DNA from: Raphanus sativus
Taxonomy: Eukaryota; Streptophyta; Magnoliopsida; Brassicales; Brassicaceae
Reading direction: 5' to 3'
Assembly (NCBI RefSeq): GCF_000801105.2
Contig: NC_079514.1
Location: 9,176,001 to 9,240,000 of the forward strand
DNA length: 64,000 bases
Shown here one piece after another: positions 47,097-60,340 of this stretch. The notes under the pieces are model-generated. The model had not been told where the DNA came from, did no database searches, and worked only from the letters and a program-made list of their open reading frames with translations. Position numbers and translations under genes: made by a program. Each line of letters starts with the position of its first letter. Within the stretch, counting starts at the first letter, position 1.

Positions 47097-48136
47097 AATA
47101 CACTATCAGCACTCTTATTTGTATAATGGTCTTAGTGCAAGCTTCAAAAGCAAAAACAGTGCATGGAAACAAACACATGGAGGCGATTGCTCTTCGGCTT
47201 CCCTAGAATTATCGTCGATCAGACACACCATTATAGAAGACGATAAACCAGAAAATTTAGTGACAGAAATAGAAGCGAAAGAAAGAAGAGATAAAAATTT
47301 AAGTGTTCGTTAAAAATCTGAAGGAGAAAAAAGAGAAAAAAAAAGAAAATGGTATATATCTAATTATTATATTATATTTTTGAAAGAGGCCTATATCTAG
47401 TTATTTACAAGGGCATTTCGGCGTGTATTTCATAAAATATGTTACATATCATGATTAAGTTTCTCTAGTTAGATGTTTAATTACATTTTTGTTGTATATA
47501 CAATGGAATTTCCCTTAATCTTTTATATAAACGCATAAACATTTCTTAAAATAAAGATTAGAACGAAAGAATCACACGAGATCACATAGTCATTTAAATT
47601 AGGATAACTATTTAGATTTGAACAATTTGTATATGTTCTTGTATTGGTTTTTAAAATGGAAAAGTATTGCAACTAATTGTTATTTGTATGTCTATGTATT
47701 GTAGACTAGCTGAACTGCAACGTTTGTAAACGACAACGCAACTCAGGACTTGCAAGACACCGTCACATCCCTTCTACCAATTGGCCGAAACTGCTTGGAT
47801 ATCCATGCAACAGTGTCTATCTCGACATGGCAATCCAAAATCTAATTTATCAATTTGGCATCGCTATGCTATTTGCAATCAAAAACTCATGCAAAGCTGA
47901 TTTGCCAAAGGACTATCGCGAAGTCATTATCAAAATTTGTTGATCTATTTTTGCAATAACCATTATAAGGGTTCTGTGAACGATTTCCTATTTCTTCTAG
48001 TAGTTTTTTTGTTAAAATCATTTTCGTGCTAAACTATCTAAGCTGGTAAACATAACATTTCAAAAAGATTTTTTATATCATGCTCGGGTAAAACATAGTC
48101 TCATTGTATCCTTATTGGAATTTTTTTTAAGTTGAG
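47097..48136. other. Intergenic DNA without recognised features
   Basis: The stretch 47700-47945 is less AT-rich than its surroundings but has no convincing ORF or repeat signature. Confidence 0.4.
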
Positions 48137-48921
48137 TGTAACGTCCTGATCGTCCATGGTTAATAGGTCACCTACATTTGTTCTCTCGGCCAGTCCTTTA
48201 ATTTTTTCAATGCTCAAAATCATTGCTAACTGACCATGCAATCACCACATTGCAATCATCACATGACTTTTTTCAGTGTTTTGGTTTCACTCGCACGACT
48301 TCGCGAATCATTTTTTGATAAGTCACTCATCATTTCACTACTTTAGCCCAAACACCCTTAACTCTGGAGTTCTAATGGATATGTGACAGAAAAATTAAGT
48401 CAACTTGGTAACATAGATAGTCAAATCAATTATCTTAAGTTTTTCCATATATCACAACTCGGAATGTTACAATTCACCCCCTCTCAAAGGACGCAATGTC
48501 CTCGTTGCGCCACACAACAAGTCTCAATATGCCTCTCGGATCAGAACCGAGATGGCTAACCAGCTCTGATACCAGTTGTAACGTTCCGACCGTCCACGGC
48601 TAATGGGCCGCCCACGCCCACTCTCTTGGCATGTGGGTCTCATCCTGTTCCAACAGTTAGAGGGTAAATTTTCCAAGGCTCGCAATCATTTTTTACTAAT
48701 CTTGCAATCATTATCCGACATATTTTCATGCTTTCACCTCACTCGCACAATACCATGAATCACTTCCCGATAGGTCACCAATCATTTAACTACTTCAGCC
48801 AAAGCACGCTTAACTCTGAAGTTCTAAATGGATATGTGACGGAAGGTAAGTTAATTTTAGTGATAGATAGTCAAATCAATTCTCTTAAATCTTTTCGTAT
48901 ATCATAACTCGGGATATTACA
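48137..48921 (-). mobile_element. TRIM (terminal-repeat retrotransposon in miniature)
   Basis: Two related LTRs (48137-48471 and 48577-48921, TGTAACG...TTACA) with only a 105-bp interior. On the minus strand the interior begins with the primer-binding site TGGTATCAGAGC and ends with a purine tract, the complement of CCCCCTCTCAAAGG. Flanks TTGAG and TTGAT are a 4-of-5 match. The LTRs differ at many positions, so it is old. Non-coding. Confidence 0.87.
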
Positions 48922-49484
48922 TTGATTCTCTCAAAATATGAAAACAAAAAGCTCATAATAAAATTTTATTATTAATTATTAATAGAATATATGAGAAATT
49001 AAACTTGAAAATATATGGCAATAATGGCTTCACAAACTTTCAAATTCTGCAAAAAAAGAAGTACGATATTGTCATGATGAAGACCGTTCTGATGAATTAA
49101 ACTTTTATGAATATTAATATATAACGGCACAGAAATGTTCATCTTTCAACATACCATATATGTGCACACGAGATATCATGTACGAATGTGGTCACGCACA
49201 TACTGACATACACACATTCACACAAAGACAAGGCGTGATGCTAAATGGTCATATATTGACATGTGCTCGTAAAATTACAAGCTTTTAGCGATGGATGTCT
49301 GAAAATTCAAATTTCACGCAAGGATGATTGGATAGATATATTATAAATGGAAAATATGGGGTTTTTGTCCAGTGTATACTGGTATAAGTTTGACAAGACA
49401 ACGTGCGATCTAGTATATGCCGTCTTGAGATGTGGACTTAACATAAGGTATGAGAAGAAGAAATGTTTCAGAGTTTTGATCTAA
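48922..49484. other. Intergenic DNA without recognised features
   Basis: No gene or element recognised. Confidence 0.4.
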
Positions 49485-50340
49485 GAGGGCAACAGGGCCG
49501 TCTCAAACTTTTCACGGACCCGGTTCAAAAAAAAAAAGCTTCTTTTAATAATCTGAAAAAATTTTGATTTTTTTTATAAAATAATATTATAATATAAAAT
49601 AAATACATTAATTTAATTATTTATAATCTAAATAACACCAATTTTTTTGTTATTAATGCAAAATTATTGATCAAATCATTAAACTTGATTATTTAGTATT
49701 TTTCAATACAAAATCATCGATCAAATCATCAGATTTACATTTTCTATTTTTTTCAGTTTTTTACGTTTATTATATCCACAATCAGAAATCATAATCTATA
49801 AATATAATAGAGTAACAAAATCCGGATAGTAAGCTATATACTCTTGATTAGACAAGTCAATCTTTTTTCTTGTAAAAAGAAGTTGTATGCTAGCTTTATT
49901 TTCTTCGTGTTTGCTATTTTTAATTAAAAATGGTGAAAAAAATATATTTTGTTCTACGTATTTATAATCATTAATTGATAATTGTTTCCTCAACATAATC
50001 AATTAGAATATTAACTTTTTATACTACCATTGAATATTATAACAAACATCAACAACTATTTATTACTTTCCAAAATATATAATTGATATAAATACTAAGT
50101 ATTTCCTAATTTATTGTCTTTTAGTTGGTTATATAAACAAAATAAAAAATTGTAATTTACATTTATTGGTTATGAATACGAGAACTAAATTAAAATATAG
50201 TCATTTTAATCTTTTTATAAAAATATGATTTTAAATTTATAACTATTAGTAAAACAAAAAAAAATTATGGACCCTCTAAAATTTTGGACCCTGTTCGACC
50301 GCTCCACTTGCACGTGCTAAAAGACGGCCCTGGAGGGCAA
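49485..50340. mobile_element. Non-autonomous hAT element C
   Basis: Element 49493-50332 with 11-bp inverted repeats CAGGGCCGTCT and AGACGGCCCTG and perfect 8-bp duplications GAGGGCAA (49485-49492, 50333-50340). The interior is AT-rich, with no transposase. A different family from the TAGGGCTGGGC elements. Confidence 0.9.
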
Positions 50341-50612
50341 ACATATTTGGTACAAAGGAGAGAACCAAATTTATGTTAACAACGATTCAGATAAATTAAA
50401 TACGTTAAAGTACTATCCACCCATTTAGATGACTAGGTCATCAACACCCAATTGTGGTCCATTTCTTTTTGTTCACGTGGTCCAATTTTGGTATATGCTA
50501 TAGTCTATAAAAATTTACGTACATTTGATTTCGATGTTAAAATAGTTAGAAAAAAATTGCTTTTAGTGGTATATATACAGCACACGTCATATAATCGTTG
50601 AATTATGTATTA

Positions 50613-50873
50613 TTCCTTCCGTTTCTTAAAAAGTGTCGTTGTGACATTTTTCACACAGATTAAGAAAGTTGTTAAAATATATGTAAGTTGTAATTAATTA
50701 TACCTCTTTGACCAATAGTATTTTAGATAAATAAAATTATTTATAAAATCAATGCAGTTTGCAATTAATTTTCAGCTAAAAGTTAGTATAATTTACATTG
50801 GAATTGTAAAGTGACACTCTTTGTGTAACAAGAAAATGAGCTCAGAGTAACACTTATTATGAAACAGAGGGAG
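50613..50873. mobile_element. Diverged Stowaway-type MITE (copy 3)
   Basis: Ends TTCCTTCCGTTTCTTAAAAAGTG and GAAACAGAGGGAG, flanked by TA (50611-50612, 50874-50875). Clearly less similar to copies 1 and 2 than they are to each other. Confidence 0.8.
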
Positions 50874-50875
50874 TA

Positions 50876-52999
50876 ATATCTTTAGAGAGTGCGCGTTCTA
50901 ATTATTCGCTTATATATAAACTATATACTTTGTATTCTGTTTAAATTTTTGGTCTGTAAACAAAAATGTATCTTATCATTTTTTTGAATTAAATGAATAT
51001 TCGTGTTGTTAATATAAAGAACAAGTGGTATTTCGATGTTAAAATAGTTGATATGTGGAAAGGGAGTATGAGCAGCTTGGTATATACGTAAATAAGCGCT
51101 TAATCGAACGATTTGGAAGCGCCTGGATCGATGTTTTGAATGTTGACTGTGGTTATTAGATTGTGAACGTATCAAATACGATGCACACTCTCTATTCATA
51201 TTCGTTGATTATACTAATGTTCCAAGTTCCGGCAATTACTCTTCTGAAAATTACGTTTGGAATTGATTTATATAGTCAGAAGGTCAAATTAAGTTTTTTT
51301 CTTTTAGTTGTTAACAAAAAATAAAAGTTTTCTTTTATTTGTAGACTATGCTAATCACTTCATATATTTATTAAGTATAGTACAATTTATCACATATTTC
51401 AAAATTTAGAATAATCTCTCCAGATTGTACCATTGAGGCATTGACAACTTGACATTGAAATATAAAAAGTGCACTGTTCACGGTTCTTTATATATTTATA
51501 GTTCCAAAGTCGCTTGACAGAAATTTAAATGTCTTTTTTTTTTAACTGGAATTTAAATGTCTTTGATCAAACAATAGAATACTATGTGCAACAAAAACGT
51601 CTGAAGTAAGTTTAAAATCACAACTGTATTGATTCCATTAGTTATAAACTTCTAATTCTTTCAAAATTTGATATACATTCAATCATAAATCTCACTAGCG
51701 CAATTATGGTTTTCGCTACTCTGATTAGTTTATGCCGTATATTAGTCATGGGACCGACGTGAATGTTGTTTTGTGAACTTCTTACAAGGAGTTTATGGTG
51801 TGCATGTATATCACGCAGAGGTCAGACATATATTAGTCACGGGACCGACGTGAATGTTGTTTTGTGAACTTCTTATGGTACGGAACACGTTTTCTATTCG
51901 ATAACCACCAAAAAAAACTTAACGACGTTGAGATGAAATTGATTGTTTATAAGATATATTTCTAGTGTGATATAAAAACTATAGCTAGTGTTATATTTTA
52001 ATCATACAACAATTAGAGTGACTACAATAATACACTACCAACTAACTAGTAAAGATCTTAACATTTTTCTGAATCATCTATCCATATCTTATGGGTCTTA
52101 TTGATAACAGACCTAATTACTAGAAAGAGCTTTTCCTACAGTGAGAGTATCATACGTTGGAGATTCGCTTCCCAAAAATAGACTACTTTTCTGGTCAAAA
52201 GAAAAGTTGTATATATATCTGTTGATTTGTGTATAGTACTACATATGCATGTTCTTTGTTGTATATAGGCATGTTTGGTCCAAAATATCAACGGGAACCT
52301 ATATAAAATTCAGTTTTAGTTTAGTTAGGATCTCACTTTAGTTGGGTCAACTGAGCCTAGCTTCCACTTTTGTGATGATACTATAGAAGTACTTGAATTT
52401 GACACAAGATAAACAGTTTATCGTAAACATTTGATAAAAAACAGTTTCTCGTACAGCCCATATACCTAAAATCATAATGAACGCATATGAGAGAAGATAA
52501 ATCAAGTTAAAAATCAAAGTTGAGTTGGTGTAGTGGTAAACGGGTTGCGTTTCTTTTTTGTCTAAGCTTACAAATAAATTTCAAAGTAAATATACCAAAC
52601 CAACCATCTCAACAAAAGTTCAACGAAACAAACAAATACAAACTATACAGCAAACTATTTAACAACTTACAAACTTACTTTCGCTAAATGCTTACGAAGA
52701 AGACGAAAACAACAATTAAGATCAGTGAAATCATCTAAACTAAAAAGTAGAGTAAGTTACGAGCTCTGATGAATATAGCTAACAACAATTCTTTTTTACA
52801 TATTATACATCAAATAAAAGAGAAACAAACACAGATACACTAATAGATGCAAGAGACAATTCTGACAGACATAAAGGCGGCAACAACATCTCCATCTGAT
52901 CACTCCCTTTTTTTAGTTGAAAATAGCTTACATGCCCAATGTCAATATGTCAATGCTATTGTCTTCAAGTGAAAAATACATAAATTCATCAAAACCATT
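50876..52999. other. Distal FRUITFULL upstream DNA with a small direct repeat
   Basis: A 45-bp segment (TATTAGTCAYGGGACCGACG to GTGAACTTCTTA) occurs at about 51738-51783 and again at 51831-51876. Near 52521 a stretch GTTGGTGTAGTGGTAAACG looks like a tRNA A box. No gene seen. Confidence 0.5.
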
Positions 53000-54136
53000 A
53001 AAGCTTAAAGACTCATAATTGTCACTCATTTTATAGTTATTTATACAAGTTTTCATGTATTTGTATTTAAGGTCCATTTAAAGCGACAAATTAGAAATAA
53101 AAAAAAAACAATATAACAAACATAATAAGAAAAATAAAATTATTACTTAATACACACAACTTAGACAACTAAACTCGAGAAAAATATTCAGATTCAAAAA
53201 ATACTCTCAACAATCTTAATATAATTTATACACTATCAACAGTACAAGAAACAAATTAAAAAACAAACAAACAATAAATTTCATTGACACAATAAGCAAC
53301 ACCACAAACTATAACAATCACAATACTAAAACAGTTTAGTTTTTCATAAGTAGAAAACAATACGGGAACACCTACACAGTTCATCATCACATCTTAACCC
53401 TATAACATTAAAAAATTAAAAAATAATATTTAACCCAAAATACAAGCTTCGCATCCACAGTAATACTAGCAAATACTAAGATGAAACAAAAATTTCATCG
53501 GCAACGCCCCTAGTTTAAATAGAGACTGTGTGCTAACTCCAGGAAAAGATCAAAATTTCATATGTATAGTTTACTGTGGAAACATATAAGGAATTAATTA
53601 TTATTTTCCTTTAATACGCATTAACATTTGAGTTCTTGACTGATTTGTTCTTAACCTTAAAAGAAATGGCATTTAAAACTCCGTACGGTACGGAAACAAC
53701 GTAAGCCAAAGGGTAGGCGCAAATCTAGCGAGCAAGTTGTAATTACAGTAGAAAAGACCCTATGAGAACTCGACAACAAGTCATATTGTTTATTTCCCAA
53801 ACAGCCCTTAACTTTATCTCCACTCTGGTTTCTTCCACTTTCTCTGAGGCTTTTCTCTCTGTTTCCTTCCACAAATATCATTGTCTATGTATTCACATCA
53901 ACGTACCGTATTTATACCTACATCACTTACGTCACTGTTCACACGCTTACTGTAGACTCACGCGAAACCAAACAAAAGTCCACGGAAATAATAGTAAATA
54001 AATGAAAAAACTATCACACATTCAACACAAAAGATACCCAGAGAGAGATAAGAAAGAAATAGAGAGAGATCCTTTGGACATTTCAAGGTTATCGTTTCTC
54101 TCTCTTGTTCTTGAGCTTTTGTGGGGGGAGAGAGAG
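53000..54136 (+). promoter_or_regulatory. FRUITFULL proximal promoter and leader
   Basis: The stretch just upstream of the MADS ATG. It is AT-rich to about 53600, then has mixed composition and ends in a GA-rich leader (AGAGAGAGATGG). The reading frame of the MADS domain stays open upstream to ATG 54002. No binding site is assigned with confidence. Confidence 0.5.
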
Positions 54137-57100
54137 ATGGGAAGGGGTAGGGTTCAGCTGAAGAGGATAGAAAACAAGATCAATAGGCAAGTTACTTTCT
54201 CAAAGAGAAGGTCTGGTTTGCTCAAGAAAGCTCATGAGATCTCTGTTCTCTGCGATGCTGAGGTTGCTCTCGTTATCTTCTCTTCCAAAGGCAAACTCTT
54301 CGAATATTCCACCGACTCTTGGTAATTATTTTTCATCTATAAACCATATATTATATTTTTTATTTACATCGATCATATCCATATCGGCTTTCTTGATTTT
54401 CAATTAGATTTGTTTCCTTATTCGTACGTCTCCATCTCGATTGTCGTCAGGATCTTTAAATCCAAATCTTATCCCTGTGTGTTGCATATATACTGTATAT
54501 TTGTTTGTTCCCTAAGAAGTGGCTCGAGAGATTAGGGTTTTTTGGGATTTTACGTATACGGACTCATGAAAAAAGCTGTTCATGTTTATTTTTCCTTGCT
54601 TTACCCGAATGAAAGTAGCATAAAATTATGATACTTAAGTACACATACTCACGATTTGATTGCCTCTTTTCATGTATAGAAGCACGAGCCCACAGAGAGA
54701 CGTACGCTTATGTATGTATATATAATATAACACTTAATGACATATTTTTGAAAGAAAGGTTGATTTGAAACAAAGAAATAAAGCATTTACAAGGTATTGC
54801 TATAATCCAATGGACAATAGCATAACGTTCAACATATATGTAAGTTCGTACTGATATAAATGCGTTTTTGTATGTTTATATATGTTTGTTTGTATTGATC
54901 AAAAAAAATATATGTTTGTTTGTACGATCATATACATATTTAATGATCTTACCGTTTGCTTTGATAACTGAGCCATACTCGAATCTTGACATTGAATTTG
55001 TATGTATAATTTCTGTGATGTTTGACCAAAAAAAAATTATGTGATATTGTGTAGACTCACCAAAACCAGGTTTTATATACGTTTTTATGTTGTGCTTTAC
55101 TTTTAGCGATCTTTTGTCAGTATATCAAATAAGGTAAGCTTTTGGCAAACACTTTCTACCAATTTAATGTTGCACATTACAACCTGTCCAGTTATAATCC
55201 AAATTAATCTGCAAATCAACTACATAGATTTATTAATTTCTTTTGAATTTCCTGAAATCTAGCATGGAAAGGATACTTGAACGCTATGATCGCTATTTGT
55301 ATTCAGACAAACAACTTGTTGGCCGAGACATTTCACAGAGTGTAAGTCTCAAGATTTGGTTTTACTTCTAGCTGTTTATGTTCAATTGTTCATGTCTTAC
55401 TTCTATCTACCAATGTTGTAGGAAAATTGGGTTCTCGAACATGCTAAGCTCAAGGCAAGAGTTGAGGTACTTGAGAAGAACAAAAGGTACCTAATATGAT
55501 ACATATGTAGTACCATATTATCTTCTAGTGCTGCAGTGCAAATTTGTCAAATTAAGATTGCTTCATAATCTGTGTGCTTGTCAACCAGCAATTGAACTTA
55601 TCTATACAAGACTTGTTTTAAGTCAACTAGACTTTGGTTCAACATAAACATCTAACTAACTTGCTGCCTTAGCACTTGTCGTTAAAATACTAAAACATAA
55701 CTTAAGAGCGAATGCATTATGTGATAGGATCTCCTTATTTCTCATATCTTATGAAAATATGTACTTCTTGATTTATGATCTCGTCATCTTCGAAATCTTT
55801 TATTAATATACAGTAATCGAGGAACTTCTATTTGTTTATTTGAACGTAATACCTGCGCGCAATATCACATATGTAGTAGCAAGGTAACAACAAGAAAGCA
55901 CAATGCTTATATAATCAGTATTCACAAATAAAATAAAAATGTGCAGGAATTTTATGGGGGAAGATCTTGAATCGTTGAGCTTAAAGGACCTCCAAAGTTT
56001 GGAGCATCAGCTCCATGCTGCAATCAAGAGCATTAGGTCAAGAAAGGTAATATGAGAATCATATGAATTGAAGTTGAAATCTGTGATGGTCTTATTTAAT
56101 GAATTTGTAATATTTGCAGAACCAAGCTATGTACGAATCCATATCGGCACTCCAGAAGAAGGTATAGTGTTGCAATTAACCACGACCTCAAAATAATTCG
56201 TTTTAGATATACGCTTACTTGTTTTATTTGACTTCATCAGGATAAGGCCTTGCAAGATCACAATAATGCGCTTCTCAAAAAGGTTAGAACACCTTTTTAT
56301 GTATTTAGTTGTATTTAAAATGGGACTGAAAAGAGAAGTATACAAATATGCCATCTCACCAAAATTTACAGTAAAAGATTATTTCAACAATATATTATAG
56401 CATAACAATATATAAAATATATGTATGTTAGATATAATCAATTTGCAATAGAATTCTCTAGTAGTTCTTATACTAATGTTTTACAAAAAATGTTTGCATA
56501 AATAATATTAATATATAGTGTAGAGCAATCAGCAATGTATCTATCTTAGCATTATTTAAGACCTGTATATATATATATATACATGTATGTGCGGTTAGCA
56601 GTCTTTTACGCATCAGATATAATTATTTATTTTTTATTTATTAGTAGTGTTTCTAAATGGTTATTATTTATTTGTTTATTTATTAGTAGTGTTGGAAACA
56701 TTCTTTTTTTTTTGGTCAAAAAATGTTGGAAACATTTATATGCTTTAAAAGGACAACCGGTTGTGAATTTTTTTGAAGTGCCAACTAGACGCCGGTTAAT
56801 TGACCTAACTTTATAACCTTGATAAAAACATACACTTCTATTGCCTATTGGTTTCACTTCCTTTTTTGCCAAATTCTATTGCTTTCACTTTCTTTTGGGT
56901 ATATCTATTTAACTAAATGTATAGTTTATATAGTAATTTCTAAAACAGAACATACTATTCGTGCATATGCATATTAACAATGACAAAAATTATGACATGA
57001 TAGATTAAGGAGAGGGAGAAGAAGAACACGGTTCAGCAAGGACAACTAATCCAATGCTCCAACAATTCTTCGATTCTTCAGCCCCAATACTGCTCAACCT

Positions 57101-57295
57101 CCTCCGGGTATTGTCTCTCTTTCAGTAGTATTTCAAATTAGATTTAGAGTTTGATTCAATATTATGTAATATTATTAAATGGGCAGGGATGTCTTTGTGG
57201 GGAGAGTTGGGGGAGACAACGGCAGTGCATCGTCATTGGTGGAACCAAACTCTCTCCTTCCTGCTTGGATGATACGCCCTACAACGAATGAATAG
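54137..57295 (+). CDS. FUL: MADS-box transcription factor FRUITFULL (AGL8)
   Basis: Eight exons: 54137-54321, 55263-55341, 55422-55486, 55947-56046, 56120-56161, 56241-56282, 57004-57107 and 57187-57295; 726 nt and 241 aa (242 recalled for Arabidopsis). The MADS domain (1-60) starts [20 protein letters not shown] and contains [20 protein letters not shown]. The I and K regions follow ([21 protein letters not shown]; coiled K-box about 90-175 with [19 protein letters not shown]). The C-terminus holds the FUL motif, here [12 protein letters not shown]. Long introns 1 (941 bp) and 6 (721 bp) are usual sites of MADS-gene regulation. FUL promotes flowering and inflorescence identity and specifies fruit valves, acting in the nucleus as MADS complexes. 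Splice sites are all GT-AG and the frame is intact. The segment before the FUL motif ([13 protein letters not shown]) differs from what I recall of Arabidopsis. Confidence 0.95.
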
Positions 57296-57453
57296 AACTA
57301 TCTCTATATGATAAGATAAATTAATGTTTAATATTGTCATAGTATGTATGTATATCAGTATTTCGGTGTATTTACTGAACTGATATAAGTTAACTTTAAC
57401 TAGTTATAAAAAATTCGGCAAAAAACTATATATAAAATTTTATATTTAATGGT

Positions 57454-58145
57454 GGAATTATTAGGGCTGGGCGTTCGGGTACCCATTCAGGTTTCGATTC
57501 AGTCCATTCGGGTTTCGGGTTTTCGGGGTCAAAGATTTCAGCCCTATTCGGATATTTCTAAATTTCGGTTCGGGTTCGATTCGGATCTTTGCGGGTTCGG
57601 TTCGGGTTCGGATAACCCATTTAAAATGTTTTCAAATTTTTAAAATTCATTATATACTTTAAATTTTCAAAATCTATAAGAAAGATAATATATTACATAT
57701 AAATTTTCATAACATATATGTCAAATACCTTAATTTAACATATAAATTGATTTTCTTTGAATATTTGGATAAAAAATCAATGGATATTTAACTATTTTGG
57801 TGTTTTCAGTATATTTTAGTTGTTTTAAACATTTACTTTTGACTATTTGCATATATTTTCTGAGTATTCTGGAAAACTTAAAAATATCTTATATATTTTT
57901 AATATTTTTAATATACATTATATATAAAAATAATGTATATATTTAAGTATATAGATTTATTTCGGATACATTCGAGTACCAAAATATTTCGGTTCGGATC
58001 GGGTTCGGTTTCGGTTCTTTAAATACCGAAATTTTGAACCCGTTCGAATATTTAATCAATTTCGGTTCGGGTTCGGTGCTACTTTTTTGGATCGGGTTCG
58101 GTTCGGTTTTCGGGTTCGGACTTTTTGCCCAGCCCTAGGAATTAT
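57454..58145. mobile_element. Non-autonomous hAT element D, just downstream of FRUITFULL
   Basis: Element 57462-58137 (676 bp), ends TAGGGCTGGGCG and GCCCAGCCCTA, perfect 8-bp duplications GGAATTAT (57454-57461, 58138-58145). Both ends are rich in GGTTCGGGTT-type repeats and the centre is AT-rich. It begins 166 bp after the FUL stop codon, so it lies in or next to the 3' UTR or terminator. Confidence 0.92.
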
Positions 58146-58480
58146 AATGCCAAAAAGTAAGAACACTATCACTAGATTCACTCGTCTTAAGAACAAAGAT
58201 CCGTGTCTTTGTGATGATTTCTGATGAAATATGTGTTGCTACTTTTTTTCTTTTACTGTGGCATAAATGCGCGAAAGCATTACTATATCAATATTCTATA
58301 ATTCGTAATTGTGCTTACTAGGTTTGTGTATTTACTCTTATTTAATTTTTTTTAATTCTTCTCTTTGTGGAGATGCCTTAAAGTTGTCACGGCAAGGAAC
58401 CGCGTGGCTCAAGTTATTATGACTTTTGAGAAAAAAAGAAATTAAAGTTTCTTTCATGCATGATGCCATCCAACCCACTA

Positions 58481-58517
<37 letters not shown>

Positions 58518-59582
58518 GGTGGTAAAATGAATTATTATTTAATTATTAACCTGCAGCCTCATTCAATTTAAAACTATGATACCGTTGCGAACGAGTTTGG
58601 CAAGAACACATCCGTAAAAAAATGTGATATATATTCGTCGATATTTATTTAATCGTCAAACTATAACGGATTTGGGAAAAAAACTATTTCAGAGCAAATT
58701 TACGTCTATAATTTCATTACAATTTTAGTTTTATATTTTTTTTGATTAAACGGAAGTACCACGGATATATGAAAAAATTCAGACTAATTTCTAATAAAAA
58801 GTACAATTTACAGATAAATATTCTCCAGATATGTAAAAAAAACCTTAAAAACATGGATCAATATTCATGTAGATGTTTATGAGCAATGTAATTTAGTTTC
58901 AAATAACTTAAATGTCAAATCTTAAAACATGTTAGCGTCTGACCTCATCCCCCATTCAAGAGTCAACTTTTTCCATACCCCTATTTCTCTACACACAATT
59001 TTATATGGGTGGCCTTGATATTCTATATCTCTTTTTCATAATTCTATTTTTATCAAAACCCAAAACCACAAATAAAATCTTCCCCCCTTTTCAAAACTAA
59101 ACCCTAACTCCTTCTATGGATTAGTGAACCTATGGGCAAGTATTTAACTTTTTATACCTTTCAAATTTGGAAAAAAATATTTTTTAAAACGCTTTAACCA
59201 TATTGTGATGATATTCGTGAAAAAATGTGGAAAAAATAGTTTTTTGATTTTTGAAATAATTTTATCAAATTCTATAAATCAAATAAAAAATATTCACGTT
59301 CCCAATTTAATTTTATGATTTTTCTTTGACATATAAAACTAAAAGAGAAAAATTGTCTAATAGAGATTAAAAAATGAGATATAGGGGTATGAGAGGAATT
59401 GCCTCCCCATCCGACCACATTTTCTTAGACTAGATTTAAGATTTGCCTTTGCATATATGTGATAGCTAGCTACACGTTTGACTCAAAGGTAATAGCGTAA
59501 GCTATATACAGTTGACAGACCATGATTCGAATCTTCGAATGTGGTATCATGTCAAGGTTTTTCAGATGGAGGTATTAAACCA
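58146..59582. other. AT-rich intergenic DNA
   Basis: No gene seen. A TA microsatellite lies at 58487-58511. Near 59491-59540 a GTAATAGCGTAAGC ... GATTCGAATC pair looks like a degenerate tRNA A and B box. Confidence 0.4.
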
Positions 59583-60279
59583 TCTAATTTATTAAAAAAG
59601 GAGTACAAAATTAGATTAGCCCTTAGTTTTCCACTATATTTACATTGTCATGCCACTGAAATATTAAATAAAAATATATCTAAATATAATTGTTTTTTCC
59701 TAATTTAAATAATAGATCTAAACATTTAATGTATTTAATGTATTTTCTTAATTTATCTAATTTATTAAAAAAGGAGTACAAATTAGATTAGCCCTTAGTT
59801 TTCCACTATATTTACATTGTCATGCCACTGAAAAATTAAATAAAAATATATCTAAATATAATTGTTTTTTCCTAATTTAAATAATAGATCTAAACATTTA
59901 ATGTATTTAATGTATTTTCTTAATTTAAATAATAGATTTCTTTAATAAAGTTTTAACCAAAATAGATTTCCTAATATATTTCGTATTAACATTTTAAATA
60001 TTTTTAATATTTATTAGTAATAAATAATAAAATAAAAAATTACACATCATAATCAATTTATATAACATATAAGGAAAATATAATATAGTTTATTCATATA
60101 TTATTAGCATAATGCTTTCATAATATAACTTTGAATTAGTTATAAATATAAGATTTATTTATATGATACACTACAATATAATAAACGATTAAATAACAAA
60201 ATATAATTATTTTAAATTAATAAATAAAATTGTTATGTTTTAAAATGTTATATCAAAAATTATGTAATATATTATAATT

Positions 60280-60340
<61 letters not shown>

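Noticed and set aside
48562..48576. tRNA-Met gene
   Set aside because: Only the 12-nt primer-binding match of a TRIM is present; no tRNA body.
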